Shown here: positions 8,792 to 18,300 of the stretch, piece by piece
How positions within the stretch are numbered: the stretch's first letter is position 1
How the letters are laid out: the number at the start of each line of letters is the position of its first letter
Source: JALOLV01 sp046295175
GTDB lineage: Bacteria; Bacteroidota; Bacteroidia; Cytophagales; Spirosomataceae
Assembly: GCA_046295175.1 (NCBI GenBank)
Contig: JBKBNY010000005.1
Span: 186,001-250,000 of the forward strand
Length of the DNA: 64,000 bases
Direction of reading: 5' to 3'
The notes under the pieces: model-generated
The model's input: the letters and a program-made list of their open reading frames with translations, nothing else
The model's database searches: none
What the model was told of the DNA's origin: nothing
Position numbers and translations under genes: made by a program

Positions 8792-11236
8792 ATGAAAAAA
8801 ACGCTTCTTCTCCTCTTTTTTTGCACACAAATCTTTGCCCAACCAAAGTCTTGGATTCGGATAAATCAATTGGGTTATCTCGAAAAATCTATCAAAGTAG
8901 CGGTTTTTGTGAGCAAAGAGAATACGGCTATTTCGCAATTTAGTATTCATGATGCCCTAACCGACAAAATAGTTTTTCAATCAAAAAACGTGAAGGCTTT
9001 TGGTAAATACGGTGCGTTTAGTACGTCTTATCGCCTCAATTTTAGTGATTTTCAAAGTAAAGGAGGATTTTATATCAAGGTCGGGGATACTACTTCGCCC
9101 AGTTTTCGTATAGCCAACGATGTTTACGATGGCACAGCCGATTACTTGCTAAGATATATGCGTCAGCAGCGAAGCGGGTACAATCCATTTTTGAAAGATA
9201 GTTGCCACCGTGAAGACGGATTTATTGTCTATCATCCCGACCCCAAGCGAGACTCAACCTACATTGATGTTTCGGGTGGTTGGCACGATGCTTCTGACTA
9301 TCTGCAATACTTACCAACCACCGCAAACGCCACTTTTCAGCTGCTTTTTGCGTACAAACAAAACCCTAAAAGTTTCGGCGATAAACACGACGCTTGGGGA
9401 AATGAAGGCAAAAACGGGATTCCGGATATTCTCGACGAAGCTAAATGGGGCATGGATTGGCTACTCAAGATGAATCCTGCCAAAAACGAAATGTATAACC
9501 AACTCGCCGACGACCGCGACCACATGGGTATGCGTTTACCTACAAAAGATACCCAAAAGTACGCCCCAAACAAGGGTCTGGCTCGCCCTGCTTATTTTAT
9601 AACTGGTAAGCCACAAGGGGCATTCAAATACAAAAATCGAACACAAGGAGTAGCATCTTCGGCGGGTAAATTTGCCTCAACTTTTGCATTTGGCAGTCAG
9701 ATTTTAAAAGATTTTTATCCAGAATATTCCCAAAAACTGATTCAAAAAGCCAAAGATGCCTACGAATTTGGCAAGCAGTTTCCGGGTACAACCCAAACGG
9801 CTCCTTGCAGAGCTCCATATTTTTATGAAGAGGATAATTACGTAGATGACATGGAGTTGGCGGCGGTGCAATTGCATGGTTTATTCAATCAAACTGATTA
9901 TCTCACAGATGCCGCAAAATTCGGACAAGCAGAGCCAACAACTCCGTGGATGGGTAGCGATACTGCTCGTCATTATCAGTGGTATCCGTTTCTGAATCTG
10001 GGGCATTATTTCATGGCCAATCAGAGTGAGAATGTTTCACAGCAGTTTCGAGGATTTATGAAATCGGGGATAGAAAAGGTTTGGCAAAGAGGTAAAAATA
10101 ACCCATTTCTGCACGGGATTCCGCACATTTGGTGTTCGAACAACTACGTTTCGGCCATGATTACGCAATGCTCGCTCTACGAAAAAACAACGGGCGATAA
10201 AACCTATGCCGAAATGGAGGCCTCGCTCCGAGATTGGTTATTTGGATGTAATCCGTGGGGAACGAGCATGATTTGTGGACTGCCCGATGGTGGAGTTTCG
10301 CCCCGAGACCCACATTCGGCGTTTACGCACCTTAATCATTACAGAATTGATGGCGGACTCGTCGATGGCCCAATTTACGGTTCAATTTGGGATAAATTGA
10401 TAGGAATTACGCTTTACCAGCCCGATGAATTTGCTGATTTTCAATCAAATGTAGCGGTTTATCACGATGATTACGGTGATTATTCGTCAAACGAACCGAC
10501 AATGGACGGCACGGCATCGCTGACTTATTATCTATCTGAAATGCAGAAATTGGGCAATCAATCTGCCAATAAATCAATTGATAAATACGGTGCGATTACA
10601 CGAGGAAACGAAAATTCTAAGAAAATTAACCTGATTTTTACAGGTCACGAATACGCCGATGGAGCTGCGAAAATCAGTAAAACACTCAAGAAGCATAACA
10701 TAAAGGCAAGTTTTTATTTCACTGGCGATTTTATGCGTCAATTCCCTCAAATCGTTAAACAACTCAAAACCGAAGGTCAATATATCGGTTGCCATTCGGA
10801 TAAACACTTGCTTTATTGTGATTGGACAAAACGAGATTCTACTCTCGTAAGCGAAGAGCAATTTGTAGCTGACATCAAGGCAAATTATCAAGAATTGGCA
10901 AAGCTTGGAATCACTATAGAGCAAGCAAAAGATTTTATGCCTCCGTACGAATGGTACAATCAGCAAACGGTAGATTGGGCAAAGAAATTGGGTCTGAATG
11001 TCATCAATTTCACATCGGGAACATCCTCAAATGCCGATTATACAACTCCTTCGATGAAAAACTATCTGAGTAGCGATGCCATTTACGACAAAATCTTGGC
11101 CTACGAAAAAACCAATAATCTGAATGGGTTCAACCTCCTGCTACACATCGGAACCGACCCTGCTCGCACCGATAAATTTTATGATAAACTGGATGGTTTG
11201 ATTAAAGAACTGAAAGTGAGAGGATATAGTTTTTAA
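8792..11236 (+). CDS. Secreted glycoside hydrolase family 9 - polysaccharide deacetylase-like fusion
   Basis: An 814-aa secreted protein (signal peptide to about residue 17, FCTQIFAQ). Order: cellulase Ig-like N-domain (WIRINQLGYL, about 20-108), GH9 catalytic (alpha/alpha)6 domain (about 115-585) with GGWHDASDY at 162-170 holding the catalytic-base Asp, HYRIDGG-type loops and NEPTMDG near 570 holding the acid Glu. From about 608 a NodB-like deacetylase domain follows: GCHSDKH (motif 2) and MPPYEWYN (motif 3) are visible, but the usual TFDDG of motif 1 reads FTGHEYADG. Predicted role: depolymerising a beta-glucan and possibly deacetylating it. It is monocistronic and divergent from the 8648 operon. 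Confidence 0.92.
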   Translation: MKKTLLLLFFCTQIFAQPKSWIRINQLGYLEKSIKVAVFVSKENTAISQFSIHDALTDKIVFQSKNVKAFGKYGAFSTSYRLNFSDFQSKGGFYIKVGDTTSPSFRIANDVYDGTADYLLRYMRQQRSGYNPFLKDSCHREDGFIVYHPDPKRDSTYIDVSGGWHDASDYLQYLPTTANATFQLLFAYKQNPKSFGDKHDAWGNEGKNGIPDILDEAKWGMDWLLKMNPAKNEMYNQLADDRDHMGMRLPTKDTQKYAPNKGLARPAYFITGKPQGAFKYKNRTQGVASSAGKFASTFAFGSQILKDFYPEYSQKLIQKAKDAYEFGKQFPGTTQTAPCRAPYFYEEDNYVDDMELAAVQLHGLFNQTDYLTDAAKFGQAEPTTPWMGSDTARHYQWYPFLNLGHYFMANQSENVSQQFRGFMKSGIEKVWQRGKNNPFLHGIPHIWCSNNYVSAMITQCSLYEKTTGDKTYAEMEASLRDWLFGCNPWGTSMICGLPDGGVSPRDPHSAFTHLNHYRIDGGLVDGPIYGSIWDKLIGITLYQPDEFADFQSNVAVYHDDYGDYSSNEPTMDGTASLTYYLSEMQKLGNQSANKSIDKYGAITRGNENSKKINLIFTGHEYADGAAKISKTLKKHNIKASFYFTGDFMRQFPQIVKQLKTEGQYIGCHSDKHLLYCDWTKRDSTLVSEEQFVADIKANYQELAKLGITIEQAKDFMPPYEWYNQQTVDWAKKLGLNVINFTSGTSSNADYTTPSMKNYLSSDAIYDKILAYEKTNNLNGFNLLLHIGTDPARTDKFYDKLDGLIKELKVRGYSF

Positions 11237-11239
11237 GGG

Positions 11240-11276
11240 GTATATCCGTGCCATGCTGAGCATGGCACGGATATAC
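11240..11276. terminator. Perfect 18-bp inverted repeat after the GH9 gene
   Basis: GTATATCCGTGCCATGCT (11240-11257), a one-base centre, then its exact complement (11259-11276), starting three bases after the GH9 stop codon. As RNA this would form a very stable hairpin. There is no T-run directly after it, so it may stop or stabilise the GH9 transcript rather than act as a classical intrinsic terminator. Confidence 0.6.
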
Positions 11277-11298
11277 GTTACTGGCATTAAAATTAACT

Positions 11299-11328
11299 GA
11301 GGCACACCTTTTTAAGAAGGTGTGCCTC
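11299..11328. terminator. Second hairpin before the NACHT gene (12-bp perfect stem)
   Basis: GAGGCACACCTT (11299-11310), loop TTTAAG, AAGGTGTGCCTC (11317-11328). It lies 22 bases after the first hairpin. It may be a second terminator or a palindromic repeat. The following 150 bases up to the NACHT start are very AT-rich with no gene. Confidence 0.5.
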
Positions 11329-11486
11329 TATAGATTAGTTTATTAATCCAACAACACCATTAGTCAACAAATATTTCAAAAAATTTCATCCAACAAATTT
11401 ATTTATGTTCTTTTTTCAACAAAAACTTGTAAATAACTCAAAAAAACATTTAATTACAGTAATATTAGTAAATACTGTAATTGATT

Positions 11487-14400
11487 ATGCAGCCCGATTA
11501 TTCTTCATTTCACACTATAAAGGAATTTTTCAAACAAAAAAATTCTGACAAGCATTCAGAACTTGTTGATGAATATTATAACTATGTCATTACTTCAGGG
11601 ACACTAATCGCAATTGTAACTAACCCAACTGAGGCAATAGCATCTCTTGGTGCAGGTGTTGGATTTACTGGATTAAAAGCCTCGAATGTATTTAATTGGC
11701 TCAGAAACAATTTAGGTTTCTCAGAAAAAGGCAAAGAGCTTTCTTCTATTGAAAGATACCAAAAGGCATACATAACAAACTTTCTACTTGCACAATTATC
11801 AATTAAAGAATCTATTGAAATTCATCTTTATCCTTACTTAGAAAATATTGCCAAAACTATTAAATTGAGTACCGAAGAATCAAAAGAAATACAAAAAAAA
11901 TCAGAAGATGCTGATAAAAGATTAGAACAACTATGTCTTTCTAACAACCTAATAATAAGCACAACTAATATTCAAGACTATGCAGCTACTATTTACGGAT
12001 ATATACTTCAATTCTTTTTAAATTTACAAGTAAAGCAAAAAGAAAAAGATAAGGATAGACTAACTGAAGAAAATAAAAAAATAAACAGTAAAATCAGAGA
12101 AGAAATCGCAACTCGTTACAATGCTTATCTAATAAACCTTTCTGTAGAGTTTCCAGAGTTTGCTAATTGGGTTGATATTTCATATAAAGATAGCATTGAA
12201 AAACTATTCCGAAAAACATTAAAAAATCTTGCAGAAAATCATTTGAGAGATGAAAATAAGAAATTTGAAGAAATCAGTATAAGAAGGCTTGAACAAGTAA
12301 TTAAACTACAATCTAATGAATTTAAAAAAGCTTTTGGATTGCAAAAGACTGTAACTGAATTTGAAAATATCGTAGCTCGCTTTTCTGAAAAACTTAAAAT
12401 AGAAAATAACCTTATACGTGAAGGTGTAGAAGCACATCACCAATATATTTTAAAAGAAACCAATGAACCATTAGTAGAGAGTGAGGACATCATGGGAATT
12501 AAATATCCAACGAATGCTGAGGTTTTTGTTCCACAAAGTTTCAAATATATTCGATATAAAAGCAGTGAAATTTCTCGAAGATTTATTTTGCAAGAGTACT
12601 GGAATGATGTTCAAAGTGGCGAAGATATAGGAAGTTTTATTCTGAGAGAGCTTTTCGACCCGATAAATAGTAATTTACCAATAATAATTTTAGGGCATCC
12701 AGGGGCTGGTAAATCTATGCTGAGTAAGATTATTGCTTCACGACTGATAGAGAGTAATGAGTTTATTCCGTTTTTGATTAAACTTAGAGAGGTAACAACT
12801 AATACAACAAATGTCAGTAGTCATGTCAATGAAGGTATCCAGAATACTTTTGTCGGTAATGATATAGATTGGCTAAAGTGGGCAAAAGAATTTAAAAATA
12901 GAATACCTGTAATTATATTAGATGGTTTTGATGAATTATTAAGAGCATCATCTACTGAATTAAATAACTATCTGAATAATATCAAGGACTTTCAAGAGAA
13001 GGCAAAATTTGCGGGTATTAGTATCAGAGTAATTTTGACAAGCCGGCTAAGTGTCATGAAAGATGTAACAATCCCTGATTATTCTCGTGTAATAAGGTTG
13101 GATAGCTTTGACAATAAACGACAAGAGTTATGGATAAATGCGTGGAATGGGTTTCAAGATAAGGAGGGATTTGCTACATTTAAAATACCAAAAAACAAAT
13201 CAATCGAGGACTTAGCAAAAGAGCCTTTACTTTTATTCATGTTAGCTGTTTATGATTTTGAAAGTTCTGAGCTCCAAAAAGCAGCCAAAGACGAAGAGTT
13301 TAATCAAAGCAAATTGTATGAAGCACTATTTGATAAGTTTTCCACACGTCAATTAGAAAAAAACGAACGATTTAATAATTGTTCCCAAGATGATAAAGAA
13401 TTAGAATTAGAAAAATTTAGACTTAGGTTAGGCTTAGTAGCAACCTTAATGTTTCTACAAGACTCCACCAATAAAGATGCTCAAAACATTAAAAATGAAT
13501 TAGATGCCTTTGGATTATCTTTACCAGATTCACAAACAAAAAATATTTTTAGTGGCTTCTTTTTTATTCATCAAAACCAAGCTAAAGGAGCAAGCGATAG
13601 TGAAAAATATAATTATGAATTTCTACATAAGACCTTCGGAGAGTTTTTAGCTGCTGACTTTTTATTAAGATTGGCTAAAAAGCAAATTAATAAAATAAGA
13701 GACCGTGACCCTCTTAGAGAAGATTATATTCTAAGATTTTGTTTTGGTTTTAATTGGCTTCATAAGCACTACAACATTCAAAGGTTTCTATTTGAACATG
13801 CAGAACAAGTTTTGTTGAATATTAATACTGAAATTTTAGCCGAAAAAATTAAATCTGAATTAGAAAATGTTTTTTCGACAGAAAATATTAGTTTTTCGAG
13901 TACTAAAATAAACTTACAAGATTTTAAAGCAAAGCCTGTCATAGAACACTTGGCAATCTATTCACAAAATCTAATCTTCTTATGGGTTGCAGTTTCTACT
14001 GAGAAAGAGATAAAATTTGATATATATCCGACAAACGAAGTTGTTATCCAAAGTGTATCAAATCAATACTATGAAACCGAGGATAGACCTGAAAATAATA
14101 AAAATAAATTGTTATGGAAAAGGTTAACAAAATTATGGGGATTGATAGAAAACACCCATGCGATTGCCAAATTAGGTGAATGGATAAAAATTAGCGAATA
14201 CCAAAATCATATTACATTAAAACGTAGTGTTGGAAATCTTTCTGAAAACAACTACTCTATTGCTTCAAAGATAAGTCTTAATAAGTTTGAGCAACTGATA
14301 TCAAACTTTTTGAATGATTTACCTGACAGTAAACAAAAAATATTTTCAATTCTTGAAGAAAGACCTGAATTTGAAAAAATTGTTTTTGATGTATTAGATA

Positions 14401-15311
14401 AAAACTTCCTGCATTATAATACGAATGAACAATTAGAAATTCTTAGAGCATACAGAGAAAAAGAACCTAGGTTTGTATCAAATCTACTTTTCACATCGTA
14501 TATTGATGTTCCTAGTTTTCCCTATGAATTCAAAAAGCAGTTTCTGCATGACTTACTTTTTCGATATCCCTCGCAATTATTGCAAAATAATGGAACTAAT
14601 CAAATACTGAATATAATTATTAAATTGCTACGGTCACAAAATTCAATAAGTTCATACCAATTTATATTTGAAATATTTGATATATTAGACCACTTCCTTG
14701 ATATAGCAATTATCGAACAATCAGATAGGAGTACTGTACATAATCTTATAATTGAAATTGGCAACGTACTAGAAAAGATTCACTACTTTAGACATCAATT
14801 TAGAATTACCAATAAATTATTTACTGTCTTATCCAACTATGGTTTCCCAAATAAGACAAGTGAAATATTTGATTGCCTACCCTTTTTCCTTTGGCTTGAT
14901 TTGGATGATTTAGAAAAAAATAATTTTAGTTATTTTATAGAAATTTTAATAAACTCTACAAGTTTTGAAAGAAGAGAGTATTTCCAAGATACTCGAGGGA
15001 TAGAAAATTTTATGAATAGCAAAGTTGAAAACTGGATTCTGTTCTTATTCAAATTTAGAGGATATTTAACATTTAGTCATAGTGATTTTCTAAAACATAA
15101 CCTTTTTGATAGAATAGACCGTTCTTCATCAATAAAATTAATGAAGTTTGAAACTATTATCGCTCTATATGGACTATCATTATATTTTGATATTAATTTC
15201 CCATTTAAAGATATGATAAATAGCAAGTTTATAGAAGGGTTAGTAATGCCATACAATAACAATAAAGATGATTTATTGTATGAAATTGAAATGTATTTAT
15301 TTCGTCGTTAA
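11487..15311 (+). CDS. NACHT-domain STAND NTPase (putative anti-phage NLR-like protein)
   Basis: A 1274-aa protein. NACHT ATPase core: Walker A GHPGAGKS at 403-410, Walker B VIILDGFDEL at 475-484, then a sensor-like ILTSRLSV segment. Residues 1-390 hold a hydrophobic stretch near 30-50 and long helices but no effector domain I recognise. Residues from about 700 on lack an obvious LRR, WD40 or TPR repeat; they probably sense the trigger. Bacterial NACHT proteins are known anti-phage NLR-like proteins, so defence is likely. ATG 11487 is preferred over the in-frame TTG six bases upstream. The gene is clearly more AT-rich than its neighbours, which fits horizontal acquisition. It stands alone between hairpins. 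Confidence 0.85.
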   Translation: MQPDYSSFHTIKEFFKQKNSDKHSELVDEYYNYVITSGTLIAIVTNPTEAIASLGAGVGFTGLKASNVFNWLRNNLGFSEKGKELSSIERYQKAYITNFLLAQLSIKESIEIHLYPYLENIAKTIKLSTEESKEIQKKSEDADKRLEQLCLSNNLIISTTNIQDYAATIYGYILQFFLNLQVKQKEKDKDRLTEENKKINSKIREEIATRYNAYLINLSVEFPEFANWVDISYKDSIEKLFRKTLKNLAENHLRDENKKFEEISIRRLEQVIKLQSNEFKKAFGLQKTVTEFENIVARFSEKLKIENNLIREGVEAHHQYILKETNEPLVESEDIMGIKYPTNAEVFVPQSFKYIRYKSSEISRRFILQEYWNDVQSGEDIGSFILRELFDPINSNLPIIILGHPGAGKSMLSKIIASRLIESNEFIPFLIKLREVTTNTTNVSSHVNEGIQNTFVGNDIDWLKWAKEFKNRIPVIILDGFDELLRASSTELNNYLNNIKDFQEKAKFAGISIRVILTSRLSVMKDVTIPDYSRVIRLDSFDNKRQELWINAWNGFQDKEGFATFKIPKNKSIEDLAKEPLLLFMLAVYDFESSELQKAAKDEEFNQSKLYEALFDKFSTRQLEKNERFNNCSQDDKELELEKFRLRLGLVATLMFLQDSTNKDAQNIKNELDAFGLSLPDSQTKNIFSGFFFIHQNQAKGASDSEKYNYEFLHKTFGEFLAADFLLRLAKKQINKIRDRDPLREDYILRFCFGFNWLHKHYNIQRFLFEHAEQVLLNINTEILAEKIKSELENVFSTENISFSSTKINLQDFKAKPVIEHLAIYSQNLIFLWVAVSTEKEIKFDIYPTNEVVIQSVSNQYYETEDRPENNKNKLLWKRLTKLWGLIENTHAIAKLGEWIKISEYQNHITLKRSVGNLSENNYSIASKISLNKFEQLISNFLNDLPDSKQKIFSILEERPEFEKIVFDVLDKNFLHYNTNEQLEILRAYREKEPRFVSNLLFTSYIDVPSFPYEFKKQFLHDLLFRYPSQLLQNNGTNQILNIIIKLLRSQNSISSYQFIFEIFDILDHFLDIAIIEQSDRSTVHNLIIEIGNVLEKIHYFRHQFRITNKLFTVLSNYGFPNKTSEIFDCLPFFLWLDLDDLEKNNFSYFIEILINSTSFERREYFQDTRGIENFMNSKVENWILFLFKFRGYLTFSHSDFLKHNLFDRIDRSSSIKLMKFETIIALYGLSLYFDINFPFKDMINSKFIEGLVMPYNNNKDDLLYEIEMYLFRR

Positions 15312-15322
15312 TTTTTAAACAA

Positions 15323-15354
15323 ATTAGGTAGAAGTAAAAGAACTTCTACCTAAT
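15323..15354. terminator. Bidirectional terminator hairpin between convergent genes
   Basis: ATTAGGTAGAAGT (15323-15335), a six-base loop, ACTTCTACCTAAT (15342-15354). This perfect 13-bp stem fills the 45-base gap between the stop of the NACHT gene and the stop of the convergent alpha-2-macroglobulin gene, so it can serve both. Confidence 0.7.
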
Positions 15355-15356
15355 CC

Positions 15357-18300
15357 CTACTCCACCACTACACTCCCCCCACCGCTATAACTTCTCATTT
15401 CGCCGTTGTACATGGCGTCGGCTGAGACTGGCCCGAGCGTGAATTTACCTTTGGTAATAACCCTCACCAAATAATAAAAAGTCTTCTCTTGGGCGTTGGC
15501 AGTGGTGTAAAAATTGATTCTATCATCTCGAATATCAAAATGCTCTGGTGTGCTGATATTCGTAATCCAAGGCATATCACGTGCTTCGTTGAGTCGTGGG
15601 TTTTCAATCTCAAAACCCGCGGGTAGCATATCTGTAACTACCACGTTTTCAATCGGTAAGCCATCGGTACTTGCCAAAGATATTTTTACAACAACCAACT
15701 GATTCTGTTTAAAACCTCCACTAATCGGCTGACCCGTACGAGTCAAGAATGTACGGCGAACACGTAATTGTTGGTCTTCTTCGATGTATTTACCCGTAGC
15801 ACTCAAACCTTCATGTTGGGCAAAATAATACAACGCACCTCTACCTTTTGCCGAAATGTTTACATTTTTATTGATTACGTTATTCGTCAAATTAACATCT
15901 TGACCCGTAAAACTCGCCAATATTTTATTATCGGCGACAATCGAACCAGTCACATTCGATTGATTGGCTTTTTTGGCAATTTTACCCAACGACAAGAAAG
16001 CAAAAACCGCCTCTTGTGTACTCAAATACGGACTGGTTTTGACGGCTTGTGAGAGTTGTCTTGCCATTTTCGGAATCTGAATATTATCAGGCTCAGACTC
16101 TATCAATGAATTGAGTGAAATCGCCAAATTACGAATTGGTGAAGCAAAACTTCCGCCCGTTTGTTTTTGGGTATTTTCAATCACATAACTACTCGGCAAC
16201 ATCGCCTTGAAGCTACTTTCGTCGTTGGACAATTTGAAACTCGCCGCGAGCATATAGCGGGCATCGAGCGATAAAAGCGACGCATTGGCTTTGTAATAAT
16301 TCATTACGGCACGGTTTGGTCTTTCGGCCAATGCTAAAGCATAAAGCGAGTAAATCATTTCTCGTTTGGCCACTTTGCGTGTTCCCCACGAGCCAGATTC
16401 TTGCCAAAAATATTCATCTTCGGTGAGGTCGTTCGATGCCGTTTTATTGGTCAAATAATCTAAAGCTTTACTGATTGTGTTTTCGTTTATCTCAAAATCG
16501 GCTTCACGGGCTTCCATCATAAAATGTGTTGCAAAAGCCGTTCCCCACCAGCTATCAGTTGTGCCGCCTTGCCAGTAAGACATCCCGCCGTTGTAGGTTT
16601 GCATAGATTCGAGTTTTCGGAGTGCTTCTTGCACATTGAAATTAGGGTCGAGGTCTTTACCGCCCGATTTACGAGTTTTAATTGACGATAAACTCTTGGC
16701 AAAATCGGCAAAATAAAGCTGCGGAAACGCCTTCGCCACTGTCTGCTCGACACATCCGTGCGGATAACCCAAGAGGTAATCTAATTCTTTAGCAAATTGC
16801 ACCATCGGCGATTTACTCACTAAAAGATTTCCGCTTGCAGTACCGGCCATGTAATCATTCATAAAACTTACCGATGCCGATTGACCCGCCAAGACTTCGC
16901 CCGAAACCGCCATTTTCAGCAATGACGTACTTGGACGAATCGTTAAATCAATTTCTTCGGTAAATTTCTCTCGCATGCCGTTTACCGTCACTTTCATACT
17001 TCCTGTACCAATAACCGACGGAGCTTTTACTGTAAAATATGTACGAATTTCTTTTTCGGCCGGAACCGTCAATTGCTGGTTATTATTGCTCAATAATGAA
17101 ATTCCACCCGTCAATCCTACCGAAGCTGTAACGGTCGTGCTATTTTTAGTAGTATTGGTAATCGTTACTGGCACAACAACTTCATCCATCGGACTCATAA
17201 ATCTTGGCACACCCGTACTAATCACAATCGGGTCGGCTACTTTCATGTTTTTCGAGGCCGAGCCAAACGCATTATCTTTGTAGGCCACCGCCATGATGCG
17301 TAAATCTCCCGAAAACTGCGGAATATCAAACTCAAATTCGGCGTCGCCATCTACTCCCGTATCTATTGTTCCGCTCCAAATTGCTACCAATTTATTGCGT
17401 CCGTTGCTCAACGGATTTATCCGTTTTTCTAAATCGTAGCCATCGCCACCCACACTGCTACTGCTCGAAAGCGATAATTCGGGAAATAGCAAATGATATA
17501 AATCGTGGCTGCTGACCTCTAATGCTCGTTTTTGGTAAAAATGGTTGTAAATATCGGGAGTTTTGAAGTTTTTGAGTTGCAAAATACCTTCATCTACCAC
17601 TGCAATCGTTACTTCGGCGTTTGATTTTGCTTTGATTTTTACCTTTTGTTTGGTTTTTGAACGTGATTTTTCGACCGCTACAATTTCAACCGGAATCAAA
17701 TTTGAAGCCTTTTCGACCTTGACCGGAGCAAAACCGTGAGCCACCGTAAGCGGCATATCTGTACCATCCATTTTACGGATTAAAGTGGCCGTTACATAAG
17801 CATTCGGCAACATATCATCTGTAACATCCAATTCGATTTCAGCCGATTTTTTATCAGTTTCCACGTAAAAATGCTGTAAAACTTTGTTTCGCTCGACAGT
17901 TACCAGAATCTTACCTGCAAATGGTGCTTTCAACAAAATCTTGGCTTCATCGCCAACTTCATATTTTTCTTTGTCGAATTCCATCAAAACCTCACCTTCG
18001 TTGCTGACTTCAAATGAACTATTCGACGTATATCCATATCCGTAAGCATAAAAACCAGTCGAAGCATAAGAAGCACCTTCGGGGCGGCGGATTCGGATTT
18101 CGTACTCACCCGATAATTGAGGAATAAATTTAATGTTTGATTTTCCAGCCGAAAACGCCACCGATTTGGTCTGAACCAATCGCTCTAAACGTTTTGAAGA
18201 ATAACGTAAATTATCGCCAGTTTTTTCGACAACTGTCTGATAATCAATCCTGTAAATCTCAACTTCGGCTTTGGCATTTTTAGGTTTCCCATCGGTCGAT

